From contig OX485804.1 in the NCBI GenBank assembly GCA_950295325.1, positions 29,574,001-29,638,000 on the forward strand: a DNA stretch of 64,000 nt, written 5' to 3'. A model generated the notes under the pieces. It was not told the origin of the DNA. It made no database searches and worked only from the letters and a program-made list of their open reading frames with translations. Positions 1-11,570 of the stretch are shown piece by piece; the first letter of the stretch is position 1; each line of letters opens with the position of its first letter. This DNA is from Polytrichum commune (lineage: Eukaryota > Streptophyta > Polytrichopsida > Polytrichales > Polytrichaceae). A program made the position numbers and the translations under genes.

Positions 1-1
1 A

Positions 2-304
2 CTACACTAAATATGATATTTAGTGTTTGATTAGATTTAGTGTTTTACCACCCTACTATGCTCAACACTAATTTTCAATTCTTTGATAATTAGTGTTAGA
101 CATAAATGCGCCGCCGCCGCCTTCCTTGTTGCCACCTCTTTCCTACTAAACACTAAATTCATGCATGTAACTTTCACATATTACCATAGATGATATTTAG
201 TGTTTGAGTTTACATTTAATGTTACTTACTTTCATAGGGTTAGTGATATTTAGTGTAGTGTTCGTATTTAGTGTATCTAACACTAAATATCATATTTAGT
301 GTAG
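2..304. mobile_element. short TIR element, family A, copy 1
   Basis: The ends are inverted copies of CTACACTAAATATGATATTT, facing each other across about 300 bp. The motif TTTAGTGT and its complement recur inside. A shorter copy lies at 26591-26814. There is no coding capacity. The left flank is cut by the window edge, so the target duplication cannot be read. The core contains CACTA, but a CACTA-type assignment would need a 3-bp duplication, which is not seen. Confidence 0.7.
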
Positions 305-329
305 TTGTGGCACCTTCTTGTGGCCATTA

Positions 330-1210
330 TAGTATTTGCCATAATGTAGGTTGTAAGCTCCAACCGATATACTTAGTTGCTCAAATTCCATTATGGCACA
401 TGGACCCTTTTCCTTGGGAGGTTTATTGCTATAGTTGGCACATGATATAATACCCATAGGGACACATGATCCAATCTCTTGCGTGCAAGATTCTCCAAGA
501 TGACTAGATCATTGTCATCCAACAACCCATCCACATTGTTGCCATTGGTATAGCCCAGGTGTTACATAAGTTGCTCAAACGGAGTGCAACCATAGTCCAT
601 TTGAGAAAGCCCATGCCACTCCATTCTTTGCATGTCCACAATATGACCAAATTAGCACAATGATTTACAAAAAGTGGAAGTTGTAACAATTAAACCAAGC
701 ATCACTTTGTATTAGGAGAAGCAATCACCTCTCATGTCAACTCTTAGGATTTCCAGTACAACACATGTACGACTTAACCAAGATATCCCACTCTACATGG
801 TCTACATCCGGATTGATCTCATGAGCCAACTCTTCCTCCATGGAAATGTAGAAGTCATAAAGGTCCTTGTATTTGTGCATGAAGTTTTCCCTCTTGACAT
901 CATGGCAATCACATACAACTAAATGAAGGGCCCTATAAAGAGTGTCCATATGGACCGCTTCTTCATTGCAAACTCTAAACCATACATCACACAACAAGGA
1001 AGTAATAATAACACCATTTATGCCTTCACCACCCAACCTTTCCTCCGATTGGATGCTATTCTCAATGTGGAGTGTCCAATAGAAGTCATCATATGCCACT
1101 AACTCCCTAACCTTTGCGTCAATTGTGATCCTTGTGTTCTCATCATAGTCCTCCCTATCAATTTGTAGCACTTGATATGGAATCCATGCATTGAAGTTGT
1201 AACCAATTCA
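330..1210 (-). pseudogene. unrecognised degenerate coding relic
   Basis: On the minus strand an open stretch of about 155 codons (roughly 1207 to 737) is rich in D and E and reads like protein, for example EELAHEINPDVDHVEWDIL. Downstream, another frame reads further protein-like sequence (GNNVDGLLDDNDLVILENL, around 560-450) broken by stops. There is no in-frame ATG near the start of the open stretch. I recognise no family. The likeliest explanation is a decayed transposon ORF or a captured gene fragment, since all surroundings are repeats. Confidence 0.3.
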
Positions 1211-4200
1211 AATTGAACCCATGCCACACAAGTGTATCAACATTCTCTTCATTGCATTTGACAAATGAAAAAACTAAACACAAATGTCACTAAACCTAAT
1301 AACCTATGCCGCTAGGTTATAATAGCTTGTGCTCGCCTTTGTGGTTACATATAGACCCATGTCATTGGTGGGTAGTAATAATACCAATCATCAATTTTTT
1401 GGGATCACCTTCACCATTGTGCACATCCTTCAAGACCCCTCTAAGGCAAGTCCACTCACTAAAGTTCAACAATGTGAATGGAGCCACAATGATATACACC
1501 GGAAAACTACAGCCCGACTTGGTTTTGTCTTAATATGATGAAGGTACTAGTTAAATTCCCTAAAAACGTTGTTTTTAAACCAAACATGATGCCATCAGCC
1601 ACAAACCCTTTTCAACCAATTGTTTATGACCCGGAAAGAAACGAAATTAGGTGTCAACCCCACTAATCATCTCCACTTGTGGTTAATCTTGTTAAGAGCC
1701 CACATGACATCCACATTTGGAGTCTAGTCCATTTGAAAGGGTTGCATGGCTCCAATAAGGAAGGAAGAATGTTGTGCACCACAAGATCATTGGGGAGGCC
1801 GAGAATGTACAAGACTTTATGATCCTCCAATGTGTACCTAATGGATAAGGTTGTCTTTACAATAGGGGTGATAGAATCTCAAAACATGGAACTTGCTATG
1901 GAGTATCATCCATCAACATGTGCACGACAAAACCAAAAAATATACCATCTCAAGAAATGGACTAGACTATGTGATTATGAGACAAAGTGAACACACCAAA
2001 ACAATAGAAGCCGATGGTATTAGGAGGAGTTGGTATCATTAAGAGAACCTAGACTAATGTTTTGAACATAAGTTGCATGATTGAGATAAACAAGGAGTTG
2101 ATCTCGTTACAATGGAGCTTGGGTGTTGAATTTGGGTAACTCTCTTGCAATTGAATTTTTAATTTGTGCCAAAAAGAAATACAATGGAGCTTGGGTGGCA
2201 TCAATTCCAGATAATTATAAGTGGCCTCAATTGGACATGAAGTATTTCAATTGCATATTTACCAAAGTCAGCATACACAAAGTCCAATACATAATTGTGC
2301 AAAGATACTCAATAGCCACACCGATTCACAAGGAATATTCCCATTCCAAATACATAGATTTTTTTTCATAATAGCCACACGTGGAGCTAGAAATGAAATA
2401 AGTGCAAAGTGACACACATTTCCATTTGGACCACTCCACAACGTTGCAATCACAAAAGCCACACATAGGGCTTACATAATAAATGGTTCTATCAAACTAT
2501 TTGCTAAAGCCACACATAGAGCTCATACAAGAAAAACTACATCCTAAACCCTGAGCCCTCAGCCACACATGGGGATGATTCCTCCAAAAAAAAATTGAAA
2601 GGAAGTTGCACATGAAACTATCATGTCCACATATGCGCATTAATACAACTCATTAATCAAGTAATATTATTTACCATGCAAATAATGAACATTGTTTAGT
2701 TTTTGTTGTTTTGAGGAAAGGTGCATAACATTATTCATGGATGTGGGCCCACAAAACATAACATTGGAATGTTGGGAGTTCACATTGAATCTATGTCTTC
2801 ATGTGCAACTTTTCGGACATCCCACTATTATATTAAGAGGGCCCACGAAACAAGAACTGCACGCTGAGTAATGTTGTGTGCAACATTACTCTTCTAATAA
2901 TGTTATAAAGTAAAAGGTGAGAGGTCAAAGTAACATTTCTTTCATATGTGACACTTGAGTCCTATCATCAATGAATCATAAAATCATTCGCGACACCTAT
3001 GGTCAGTGGTAAACATGTATCTCAATAATCAACTATTGTCAAACAAGTTGCTCCTCCCACCAATAAAGGCCACGCGTTTTCCTAATGAAGCCCCTTCCTA
3101 ACATTAAGATTTGAGGATCATAGGACTCTAAAGGGTTCTCTCTCACTCTCTCAATGAATGGTGAGCGATACATTTATGATATACAAGGATTTCATGTTTG
3201 AGAATGACATATTAGTGCAAAAGTTTTGAAAGTCGATCACTGAGTGAGTTGTTTTACAATGAGTATAGAAGTTGCTCTAATTATTGAACTTTAAATGATG
3301 TTCATAGTTTGAGCATCCAATCCAATCTAATTATAATAGACGTTTAATTATTCTTTAATGTGCAATGATAACTAATGTAATTAGTTTTTGGCAAAAAAAA
3401 ATCGCTAGTCAGCGGCCAATTTTTTGAAAATCAATACTTGGTTGAATGAATTCGTTGATTTTCTTCACGACTATTTTATTAATGAGACCCCGTTATTATT
3501 ATCACAACCAGAGTATGAGGAGTTATACATGAACACTCAATTAGTAAACTTATCAATCTTAAAATTCCAAAACCTAACATTAAAACTTTCATGAAAAACA
3601 TACATCAAAATGCCATCAAATATCTCACATATCTTGTCCTAAACAAAAGAAAACTCGACAATAAACAAACACCCGTCCCCCCCCCACCCTCATGAATTCA
3701 TAAACTACCAACACACCACCTGAATAAATTTGGAAACTACTAAGCCCACCTCCCACAGAGGCAAAATACCTTGAGTTGCATCACAAATAACCGTGATCAA
3801 CATTAGGTTAACGGGCTCACATTCATGCCGGTACCTTGATATGGGCATTATCTTTTCTTTCTTTAATGAGATGAAATCGCTAAAACAATCATTATACTTT
3901 ATAAGCATGTGTTGATTGTGAGAATGCCCATCATCTTAACATCATGCTCCCACATTGGTTTTGGAACTCTACCCACAAAACTTTGAACACTTATAACTTT
4001 TGCATACAAAATGCGAAGATGACATAGTGGGGTGCCATAACAATACACAACGTTTGGTTGCAGCCCATGGGATCGAGTATCAACATGAGCATAATTCTTC
4101 TTTGATTCCAGGATTCCCCGTTTATGGGAATCACACATGATGTATCTTGTGAACTTTTCATCAAGCAACTGTAAATCATCAGAGTTTTAAAATTCACAAC

Positions 4201-4308
4201 CTCTCTCTATGGGAAAAAAAACATCATCATGTAGTTGCTTAATAATGTTGTGGTGTCGAAATCCCTTGGCAATTGCTCACATAACTCATGTAAACTTTGT
4301 TCAACATA
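1211..4308. other. intergenic, nothing recognised
   Basis: AT-rich sequence with only short chance open frames on both strands. No terminal repeats, RNA gene or conserved protein motif was seen. Confidence 0.5.
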
Positions 4309-4898
4309 CAATAATCTCCCACTTAAGTACGCACTTTGAACTAGTGCCATGGTGCGCACTTAGTTGGTAGGTGCGTACTTTACTCATATTGCTTTTTAGA
4401 CCCTCTGCTTTAATGAATCACAGTGGGAAACGGATGAAACTTGAGGCACCCCGCTTGACCAAAGCCCAACGATGTGAAATCATTGCAAAGTTGAGCAAGC
4501 ATGCGTTGGGGCGGGAGTATGAAGTCAATGAAGGTGCCATTCGGAAAGTTTGGGACAATCGGGAGAACATACTGCAACGAAATCCACCTATCGAGACATT
4601 TGCTAAATTTGAAAGTGCTACCGACTTCCAAGGCTTTGAAGCTCTACATAGCACTGTCCTCGACCTTCACGACGAATTGCTTGGCTGCGACGTTCAAACG
4701 GAAGATGGATATATGTAAGATGAATTGCGACGATCGTTTGAGACGTTTCAACGAAATGTCAAGCATAAAGAAGTCATGCATCCATGACAAATGACTCTGT
4801 ATGACATGTTCAAACAGTGAAGTATGAATCATGACTTCTATGTAAAAAAAATCGCGCAATTAACCGGGATGCGTACTTATATAAGCGGGAGATTACTG
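4309..4898 (+). mobile_element. pogo-like (Tc1/mariner superfamily) deleted element 1
   Basis: The left end CAATAATCTCCCACTTAAG and the right end, read in reverse as CAGTAATCTCCCGCTTATAT, are inverted copies. Both abut TA dinucleotides (4307-4308 and 4899-4900), the target duplication expected for Tc1/mariner and pogo elements. At 590 bp it is far shorter than an autonomous element. It encodes the transposase N-terminal helix-turn-helix joined to a C-terminal tail, with the catalytic core missing. Confidence 0.8.
4413..4718 (+). pseudogene. core-deleted pogo transposase: HTH joined to C-terminal tail
   Basis: The frame opens with an ATG and gives 101 residues. Residues about 13-55 (PRLTKAQRCEII, then REYEVNEGAIRKVW and NRENIL) match the CENP-B/pogo N-terminal helix-turn-helix that binds the element ends. 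From about residue 75 the text (FEALHSTVLDLHDELLGC) resembles the acidic C-terminal region of plant pogo transposases, so the DDE core of some 300 residues is deleted. After the stop, the same frame continues with DELRRSFETFQRNVK and, past a second stop, QMTLYDMF (4788-4811), a PIP-box-like peptide. As it stands it could encode only a DNA-binding fragment. Expression is unknown. Confidence 0.65.
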
Positions 4899-4977
4899 TA
4901 ATTAATAACATAATGTGTGACCATCTTCTTATTACCTGATGGTGGAATTTTCCAAAGCATGCCAGAGGATGAGAGTA

Positions 4978-5962
4978 CAGTCCACCCTCTATAAGTGTTA
5001 CCTCTATAAGTGTTAAAATTCCATAAGTGTTAACATTTTTTCTACTCCCTACTTGGGGAGACTACAATAACGTTAAGTGTTAAGTGTTAACTGATTGGCT
5101 ACTCCCCTCTTTGTAATTTTGCCCTCTATATCTGTTAACTTATTATTATACTATATAATACCATACAATACAATATACTGTAACATAACACATGTAATAT
5201 AATGTAACATACTGTAACATACCCCCCATTTAGAAATTATTAGGGTTTAGGATATTGACTGCAAGTCCCTCCCTCGTCAACTCAGTTTACCCTAGCAGGT
5301 TGAGCCAGTCTACCAGCGTTCGAATTTATGAGAATGTTGTTTTTGAATTTCAGACTTGTAGGGCGAATCACATACCATTAGAAAGCTATTGAGGCGACGA
5401 TTCCAATGGTAGTAGTTTTGTCGAATTCTGACTTCTAACGAGTGAGTTATGGTTGGCCGAAATCTGCCTTCCAAGTCTCCTGCGGCAGCGGCGGCGAGTT
5501 TTGTCTGATTAATTTTGAGGGTGTTGTATTATTTTTTGTGGATAGGGTTTGTGTCCTTGTGGTTTAGAGTCAGTTTGCAACTGTCTTTCAATTTAATCTA
5601 GGACAGTAGAGATGGGGAAGGCTTCAGAGTTCAATTTGGCTCAGCAGAGCTCTACTGATGTTATGCATTTGGTCAAGAAATTAGAAAAGTTTGAGAAAGA
5701 GATTGATCACCTACATGTGAATCAGCTCCAGTAGACCTCTATAGATGCCTTCTTCCATCCTAGAGGAGTGGAAATGGAGGAGTGAGACTCCTCAATTGTA
5801 TTTTGGAACTTCATTTGGTATTATAACAATATTTTACTTGTGTTACATTTATACATGTTATGTTTTGATTTGTTAAACTCTATATTTCTATAAGTGTTAA
5901 CACTCTATAAGTGTTAGCAATATTACCACTCCGAATTGTTAACACTTATAGAGGGTGGACTG
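4978..5962 (+). mobile_element. pogo-like deleted element 2 (Emigrant/Lemi-type ends)
   Basis: The left end CAGTCCACCCTCTATAAGTG is matched exactly in inverse orientation at the right end, with TA duplications at 4976-4977 and 5963-5964. The CAGT...CCTCTATAA pattern is that of plant pogo elements such as Emigrant and Lemi. Subterminal copies of TCTATAAGTGTTA are stacked at both ends. At 985 bp it keeps only a C-terminal transposase fragment. Its TIRs differ from those of the neighbour at 4309-4898, so these are two separate insertions 79 bp apart. Confidence 0.85.
5612..5785 (+). pseudogene. pogo transposase C-terminal remnant with PIP box broken by a stop
   Basis: In-frame from ATG 5612 it reads MGKASEFNLAQQSSTDVM, a charged helix-like stretch (KKLEKFEKEIDHL), then TAG at 5732, then TSIDAFFHPRGVEMEE and a TGA. 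The bases before the ATG look like a splice acceptor (tctaggacag). If the TAG was originally CAG, the peptide is an exact PIP box (Q-x-x-I-x-x-F-F). The position just before the protein end matches where pogo transposases carry PCNA-binding motifs. The assignment to transposase rests on the element ends and this motif, not on the catalytic core, which is absent. Confidence 0.55.
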
Positions 5963-5964
5963 TA

Positions 5965-8900
5965 CTAGAACCGGCAGCAGCTTTGAGTGCAGTGTGGGCA
6001 GTTTCGTTATACTACGCTGAACTTCCACAGTCAACTGCAATAAGTAAAGTACATCGTCATCGACTTAATTCATGATGTTCAATGCTGGTGAAAATAATAA
6101 TTTTGCCTCTCGGCCTGCTATCATCACACTTATTACTGTATCTTAACTTACATTTATAGTTCTCACTGCAAAAGCCTCAGTGGAAAGAGACCTATGCTAT
6201 ATGACAAAGTAGAAAATATCTGCCCAAAAGTCACACAAAGTGGCGTGTAGTTCTATATAGCTGACTCATCAGAAGCTACAGATTCTAGGTATAATATAAT
6301 CCGTCTCTCATCATTTGTGACATAATCACAAGTACTTTAACACTGTTTACAGTGGTAACGTAGAAGCGCCTATCTTATTGCAGACACTTTTATTAGCACT
6401 ACAATCCTCAACGCCTACCTAACCAAGACAAAATTTCCAATACTTTATTTGGATAAGCAATCACATTATGAGCACAACACCATCCATAACATTAGCGGAC
6501 ATAAGAGCTCACTTCCAAGCCTAAATAATCACACACTTTTTCTTTTTAATCTCGGTTAGTTATATTGTTGGTGATGGTTTTTTTCCCTGTTGATTGGAAT
6601 GAGGCGAGAGTAACCATGAGGAAGCCAAAGGTCACATTGATATTGTTCACTTTTGCAAGTGAATCAACGTTATATTCTCAACATCTTTGGAGCATGGCTC
6701 ATGGCCCACCCAAACTCCCCAGGTTTGTTGGGTAATGTCATGTTGAGATCACATGAAATGTATATCATATCTATTGTTTATAGATTTGTACAAAGTCATA
6801 CACCTCCTTTGACACTTCCTAGTCACATAGCCCCTCTTCAATCCCTTCTCAACGTGGACATTGTTGATAGTTGACATAGTGTGTACTTTAGCTAACGAGT
6901 TGCATTTCAATCACTAGAACGATATAAATAGTGTTCATGTTTAAGTACACAATGTTCTACTTTGGGGGAAAAAAGTAGGTGTCAAAATTGGGGTCAATGA
7001 TTGGATTGAGTGCTTCTATCTTATCGGGTGTCACTTAGGGTTGTCTTATACACGTGACCAGGGGATGTGAAAAATAAAGGATCTCTAATTTCTCTTGGTC
7101 TTGGTCGGTGGTTTGAAGCCATGACCAAGAGAAATCATGTCAATCTCCAAAGTCTCAATCATGAGATATAGTGTAAAGCGAACTTACATTGAGACGTAGT
7201 GTTCTTCAGTAAAAACATGTTTATCATATATATGTGATTTCTTAGACAATAGTTCACTAAGAACATGCATGACTATGACCAATTTTATTCATGACAACCA
7301 CCTCATTTTTTTGTTGAGCCAATCTTTTTGGATTCTCTTGTTGCAAAATCCAAGTGACCACCAAACATTACTAATTTTTTTACATGTAAGATTCCATGTT
7401 CCTTTCTCATTCATTTTTTGACATGGTCATACTTATTTTTGGTGACCTTGTGTGCACCAATTGTGGGACCGCAGCTCGTTTATCAACCAACAAGGGAATT
7501 TAGAAAGTGGTGATCATGGTTTATGGTCACTTTATGTATACATGGCCCAACTATTTTGAATTATGCAATGTTGTACCCGATAATTACAATATCCACATAT
7601 AGTATACGCAACCTTGTGAAGGTATGAAAGTAATAAACTTACTATAGCATTAAATGAATAACTATAGATGGTTCAATTCTATAAAAGACATCAAAGAGCC
7701 CATATTAGTCTAGCGTGGTCTAGTTGGAATGAAACGCCCCCCAACCTTGTGGGGACTTTGTTTTTCCTATAGCCCATTTGGGCACGATGGATGGGTTTAC
7801 ATAGATGCCTCAATTCCCAAGCAATTTGAGTGATGATTTGTGAAGTGCATAGCATAATAATTAAATACATGTTGCAAATGTCAAACCCTTTGACATTTTA
7901 ACTCAAACTGAGAACTTATACTTGCAATTTTTGACAGTTTGATACTTGGATTTGACAAGCTTTTATACAAAGATGAAACTATTGAGAACTTCACCAATCT
8001 TCAAGCTCTTCATAATAATTTGAGGAAGTGTATAAAGTGACCATTTTCAAAGGGAGATATCAACGTCGGGGGGGGGGGGTGTATGGTAGTAAACATTGGC
8101 ATATTTATGACAACCAAAGGATGCTTAGAAGCATGTTGGCTTGGGGCCCTAATCACAAGAGTTCAAACTCTTCACATTCCTATCCGACCTCTGTGAGGTT
8201 ACTTGGGATTTGACCAAGAGATTATCATAATACACTGAGACTTTGTCATATATATTCTATAGATCTCATCAAGCTACATTTCATCAAAGTGAATTTTCTC
8301 TTTCTCTTTAAACGACCACATTGGCCCTCACGGTATGTGAACAATATCTATGTTTTTGAGCACATAGTCCAATCTCATAACCAATTGTGGTTGACTAGGA
8401 TTGCAAGGTTAATTTGAATGACGTGATGACTATCATTTGCCTCCAAAATTGGCATTTTAGTGCACAACCTCACTTACCACTATGATTTGTAGAGAGGCGA
8501 GGGCAATAACTAGATGCCCACTTCTTTGAGTTGGGCCCCACCAATATAACCGAGGTAAAGGGGGTATAGGGAAAACCTAATCCACATAGGTTGTGGTAAA
8601 TTCATCTCAAGTGGTCCCTCTAGACTAATTCAAGTCCCTTTATACTAATTACATAGTCAATTTCCTACCCCAAAAATCCTACAAACGTTGACATACGTTG
8701 ATTGCGTTTTCACCTTGGGTAACACTTGTGGGGGCCTAGATCAAAGCTCTTAAGAGATGTACGTCTAGCCCTGGTTGTATAATATCAAATTTGGATCCTA
8801 CTGTATTTTTATGACTAGTCACAAAAAAATTCTACAAGGATATGTGTTCATCAAATAAGATAGACATGCCTAAATCTAGCCTAAAAATAATGTGGACACC

Positions 8901-9160
8901 TATATTTGAGCAAGATGTGGTAAAGTGTAGATCTCATGATACACCAAAAAGATTTGTGTTCCAATGAGATTACAACGTGTGCTTCAAATTTGCTAACCAT
9001 TCTAGGCTATGTAGTCAACATGATTGGCGAGACCTATATGACCACTCCATGAGCATGAGAATCTTCACTTTGACATTGAATAAGATAATCATATGAGCTC
9101 CAAAATTATGATGCAAGTGGCTACGTGCATGATTTGGATATGCCAATCATTCCATAGTAA
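5965..9160. other. intergenic, one small perfect hairpin
   Basis: No gene or element boundary was recognised. A 13-bp perfect inverted repeat, ATTTCTCTTGGTC at 7088-7100 and its complement at 7123-7135, forms a short hairpin with a 22-base loop. A run of 12 G lies at 8068-8079. Confidence 0.5.
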
Positions 9161-9379
9161 GGGCCACTTCCCACATGAGACGGAAGGCAATGTGACCATT
9201 GCATTCTAAGATCACTCATTAGTTGAAAAGGCCAAGATTGTCCAAGTTCACTTCACACTAGAAGGCGAAGGCCTGAGGACCCCATGAAATTATCATGGTC
9301 AATGGTACAACCTTTGGATGAAATCAAGGGCCCTCATAATTATATGGTGACGACCCTTGGCTCATGTGTGAAGTGGCCC
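9161..9379. mobile_element. Tourist-like (PIF/Harbinger) MITE, copy 1
   Basis: The ends are GGGCCACTTCCCACATGAG and, inverted, GGGCCACTTCACACATGAG. The interior (GTGACCATTGCA, CCAAGTTCACTTCACACTA) matches the right part of the element at 40196-42140. The left flank is TAA, but the right flank is CAATTAA, so the target duplication has decayed here. Confidence 0.75.
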
Positions 9380-9919
9380 CAATTAAGGTTGAGGCATCTA
9401 TAGTCGACTAGGTCCATCGAATTGCGCACTAGGGTCAAGTAATGCCGACATGGATGAGATCTAACTTTTTCAAGCGAACAAAGTTAGAATTTATGTGGTG
9501 GTAGCTTATGATTGATAACCCTCGTAAGAGCTATGACAATTGCCGTAGCCAAGCATTAGCATGTAGATGAGTGATTATGGGTTAAAGTATAGATCAACTA
9601 TGTATTACCCTAGCTTTGCCACTTTGAAAATTGTAGCAATTTCCATCTTCATGATTTTTTTTTGTTGTTGTTTGCATTATCCTTAGAATATATGTTTCTT
9701 TGCAAGAAAAATGGTTTCCTGCTATTCCTCATCCTAAACATATGCAAAATTTGCTATTTTATCGGTTATAGATGTATCAACCTTATTCGCTTCATTCTGT
9801 CCTAACATACGAGAAGTGGGTGTCGAGAGAAAAACATTCAAATAACACACATCTACCTTACTATAATATTCCAACCACCTTTGACTTGGCAGTTGGAAAT
9901 CAGTCCTCGTTCAAGCTCA
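9380..9919. other. intergenic, nothing recognised
   Basis: AT-rich sequence without recognisable motifs or boundary repeats. Confidence 0.4.
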
Positions 9920-10107
9920 ACCATTGACAGGGAGGTCACACACATTCAAAAACGCCGGTTTCAATAGAGATCGGTGGTGGCCAAGGTAAAATAATTCCGG
10001 CTTCGACATGTGCCTCACTTTGAGGAGCTCAGTGTCAAGCTCGGTTCCTCCTTTTTGGGTTAAAACCGTCCGTTTCCAATCGGAGTTGGAAACGGAAGTT
10101 CTAAGTC
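9920..10107 (-). repeat. single inverted copy of the 216-bp repeat unit
   Basis: Read on the minus strand this arm contains CTTGACACTGAGCTCCTCAA, GAGGCACATG, TTTTACCTTGG and TTTGAATGTGTGTG in the same order as the tandem units at 11571-12220. It therefore forms an inverted pair with them across the Harbinger-like insertion. Confidence 0.75.
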
Positions 10108-10329
10108 TTAGAGCGTCCCCACCAGGCTGGGTACCTGGCAGGTGAACGGCACTCCGGGTATATCGCTGCCGGGGCCGCCAAGTCCCAACGTCCATCAGTC
10201 ACCGCTATCTGGTAAAAGGGTCCCGGGGCGGGCATTTCAGAGGAGTTCGCTGGGTATTTTCGCCTCGGTTACCGAGCTTCCCACGCCAACGCCATCGCCC
10301 ATATTTCCTTTCTTTGGATTTATTCTAAT

Positions 10330-10464
10330 ATGTCAGCAAGGGGAGAAGATGTGGCTACAACGGGTGGGAGGACAAAGAAGGGCAGGAACTTCTGCCCGGA
10401 GGAGGAAGAAGTATTTAATGTAGGGGTATTATGTCTAGATGTTAGATTTGAACACACCGTTTAA
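10330..10464 (+). CDS. Myb/SANT-like ORF1 fragment of the Harbinger-like element
   Basis: ATG to TAA, 44 residues. Residues about 18-30 read KGRNFCPEEEEVF, close to the RGxNFxxEEDELL start of the Myb-like DNA-binding domain encoded by ORF1 of PIF/Harbinger elements, which assists transposase binding. Only the first helix region remains. An intron may follow, since an acceptor-like tattgcag precedes the next ORF at 10947. Truncation makes function unlikely. Confidence 0.45.
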   Translation: MSARGEDVATTGGRTKKGRNFCPEEEEVFNVGVLCLDVRFEHTV

Positions 10465-10946
10465 TTATATAATTCCCTAATATGGTGTATTATTATGATG
10501 TCTTACTATAGTTATAACTCACATAAGATTTTTTTTTCAACCCTATGTTCATTATAAAAAATTAGCTCACCCTATTTTTTGTTTAAGGATTGCCTATGTT
10601 CATTACAAAATTCATTTGACATGCAATGAGAACCAAATCTATTGGGATTTAAGAATCCTATGGACCCCAGTTGCACTACTTGGGGTCTTTGTTTTTTACT
10701 TTCTACTTAATTTAATACACACTTTTACTTTTTAAATTGACATTTTTACATTTAGGGTCACACTTTTAAATACACACTTTTACATTTACTTTTAATACTT
10801 TTAAATTGAAAAGTATGGTAAAAGCTTTTACAAGTAACTATATAACGAGGATTTTTTATTTATTAAAATATATCCAAAGTATTTAGTGCCTTACATTCTA
10901 CTACCTTACATTCTATTAGTCTATAACCATTCATTTTATTGCAGAG

Positions 10947-11249
10947 ATGGTTGAGCTTGAGATACATGAGGCAAAAAAGCCTAGAATTGCACAAGTCATT
11001 GCTCTTAACTTCATAGAATCTACAAAGATTTTAGAGTTAGTTTATGATTCAAATACAAAAGGTTGTAAAACTCCTGGACACACTCAGAAGTTGTATGATC
11101 GTTTGTATGTTATTCCGTGTACAAAAACCCTAGAGTGGCATTATTTCCATAAAATATTTATGGACGCAACATCTAGGGTAGAATTGACTGTTCATACAAA
11201 ACATCAATATTACGTTCATTATTGCCCCCACATGAATTGGATTTGCTAA
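10947..11249 (+). CDS. uncharacterised 100-residue ORF inside the Harbinger-like element
   Basis: ATG to TAA, immediately after a good splice acceptor (ttttattgcag at 10933-10943). The product is mostly hydrophilic and K/H/Y-rich in its second half, with no signal peptide, membrane segment or motif I recognise. It has Cys residues at both ends. It may be a later exon of the element's ORF1 or captured host sequence. I do not assign a function. Confidence 0.35.
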   Translation: MVELEIHEAKKPRIAQVIALNFIESTKILELVYDSNTKGCKTPGHTQKLYDRLYVIPCTKTLEWHYFHKIFMDATSRVELTVHTKHQYYVHYCPHMNWIC

Positions 11250-11570
11250 TTATCTCGTATTAGTGTAGTGTTTTATTTCATTCCCGGGCGGGGCAATAAA
11301 ATTCGTGCAGTGAAACCGGGCAGAAAATATATTCTCGGGCAGGGCATCTAATCACGGGCAGGGCTTCGGGGCCTGCTTATCCCGGGCGGGGCTCGGCCTC
11401 GGAGCGGGTCTGCAAGCCGGTATGTACCGGGGCTAGTGGGCCTCAGGGGATGTGCCGGGCATCCCACACTGTGCCGGGGCTGCCACCGAGGCCATTATGC
11501 TCGGGGCGGTGCCCGGGCTAGTGGGGATGCTCTTACAAATCCACTGTGTTATTGGAGTTGAAAACACACA

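Larger units (their letters stand above)
10111..11532 (+). mobile_element. PIF/Harbinger-like element
   Basis: The left end GAGCGTCCCCACCAGGCTGG and right end, inverted GAGCATCCCCACTAGCCCGG, are TIRs flanked by TTA on both sides (10108-10110 and 11533-11535). TTA/TAA duplications and GAGCATC-type ends are hallmarks of PIF/Harbinger elements in plants. Subterminal regions are GC-rich (11280-11530 repeats GGGCGGGGC and CGGGCAGGGC) while the middle is AT-rich. It carries a Myb-like ORF fragment and a second small ORF but no DDE transposase, so it is non-autonomous. Confidence 0.8.

Noticed and set aside
2-304. CACTA-superfamily (En/Spm) assignment
   Set aside because: CACTA is present near both ends but the ends extend beyond it and no 3-bp duplication or transposase is seen.
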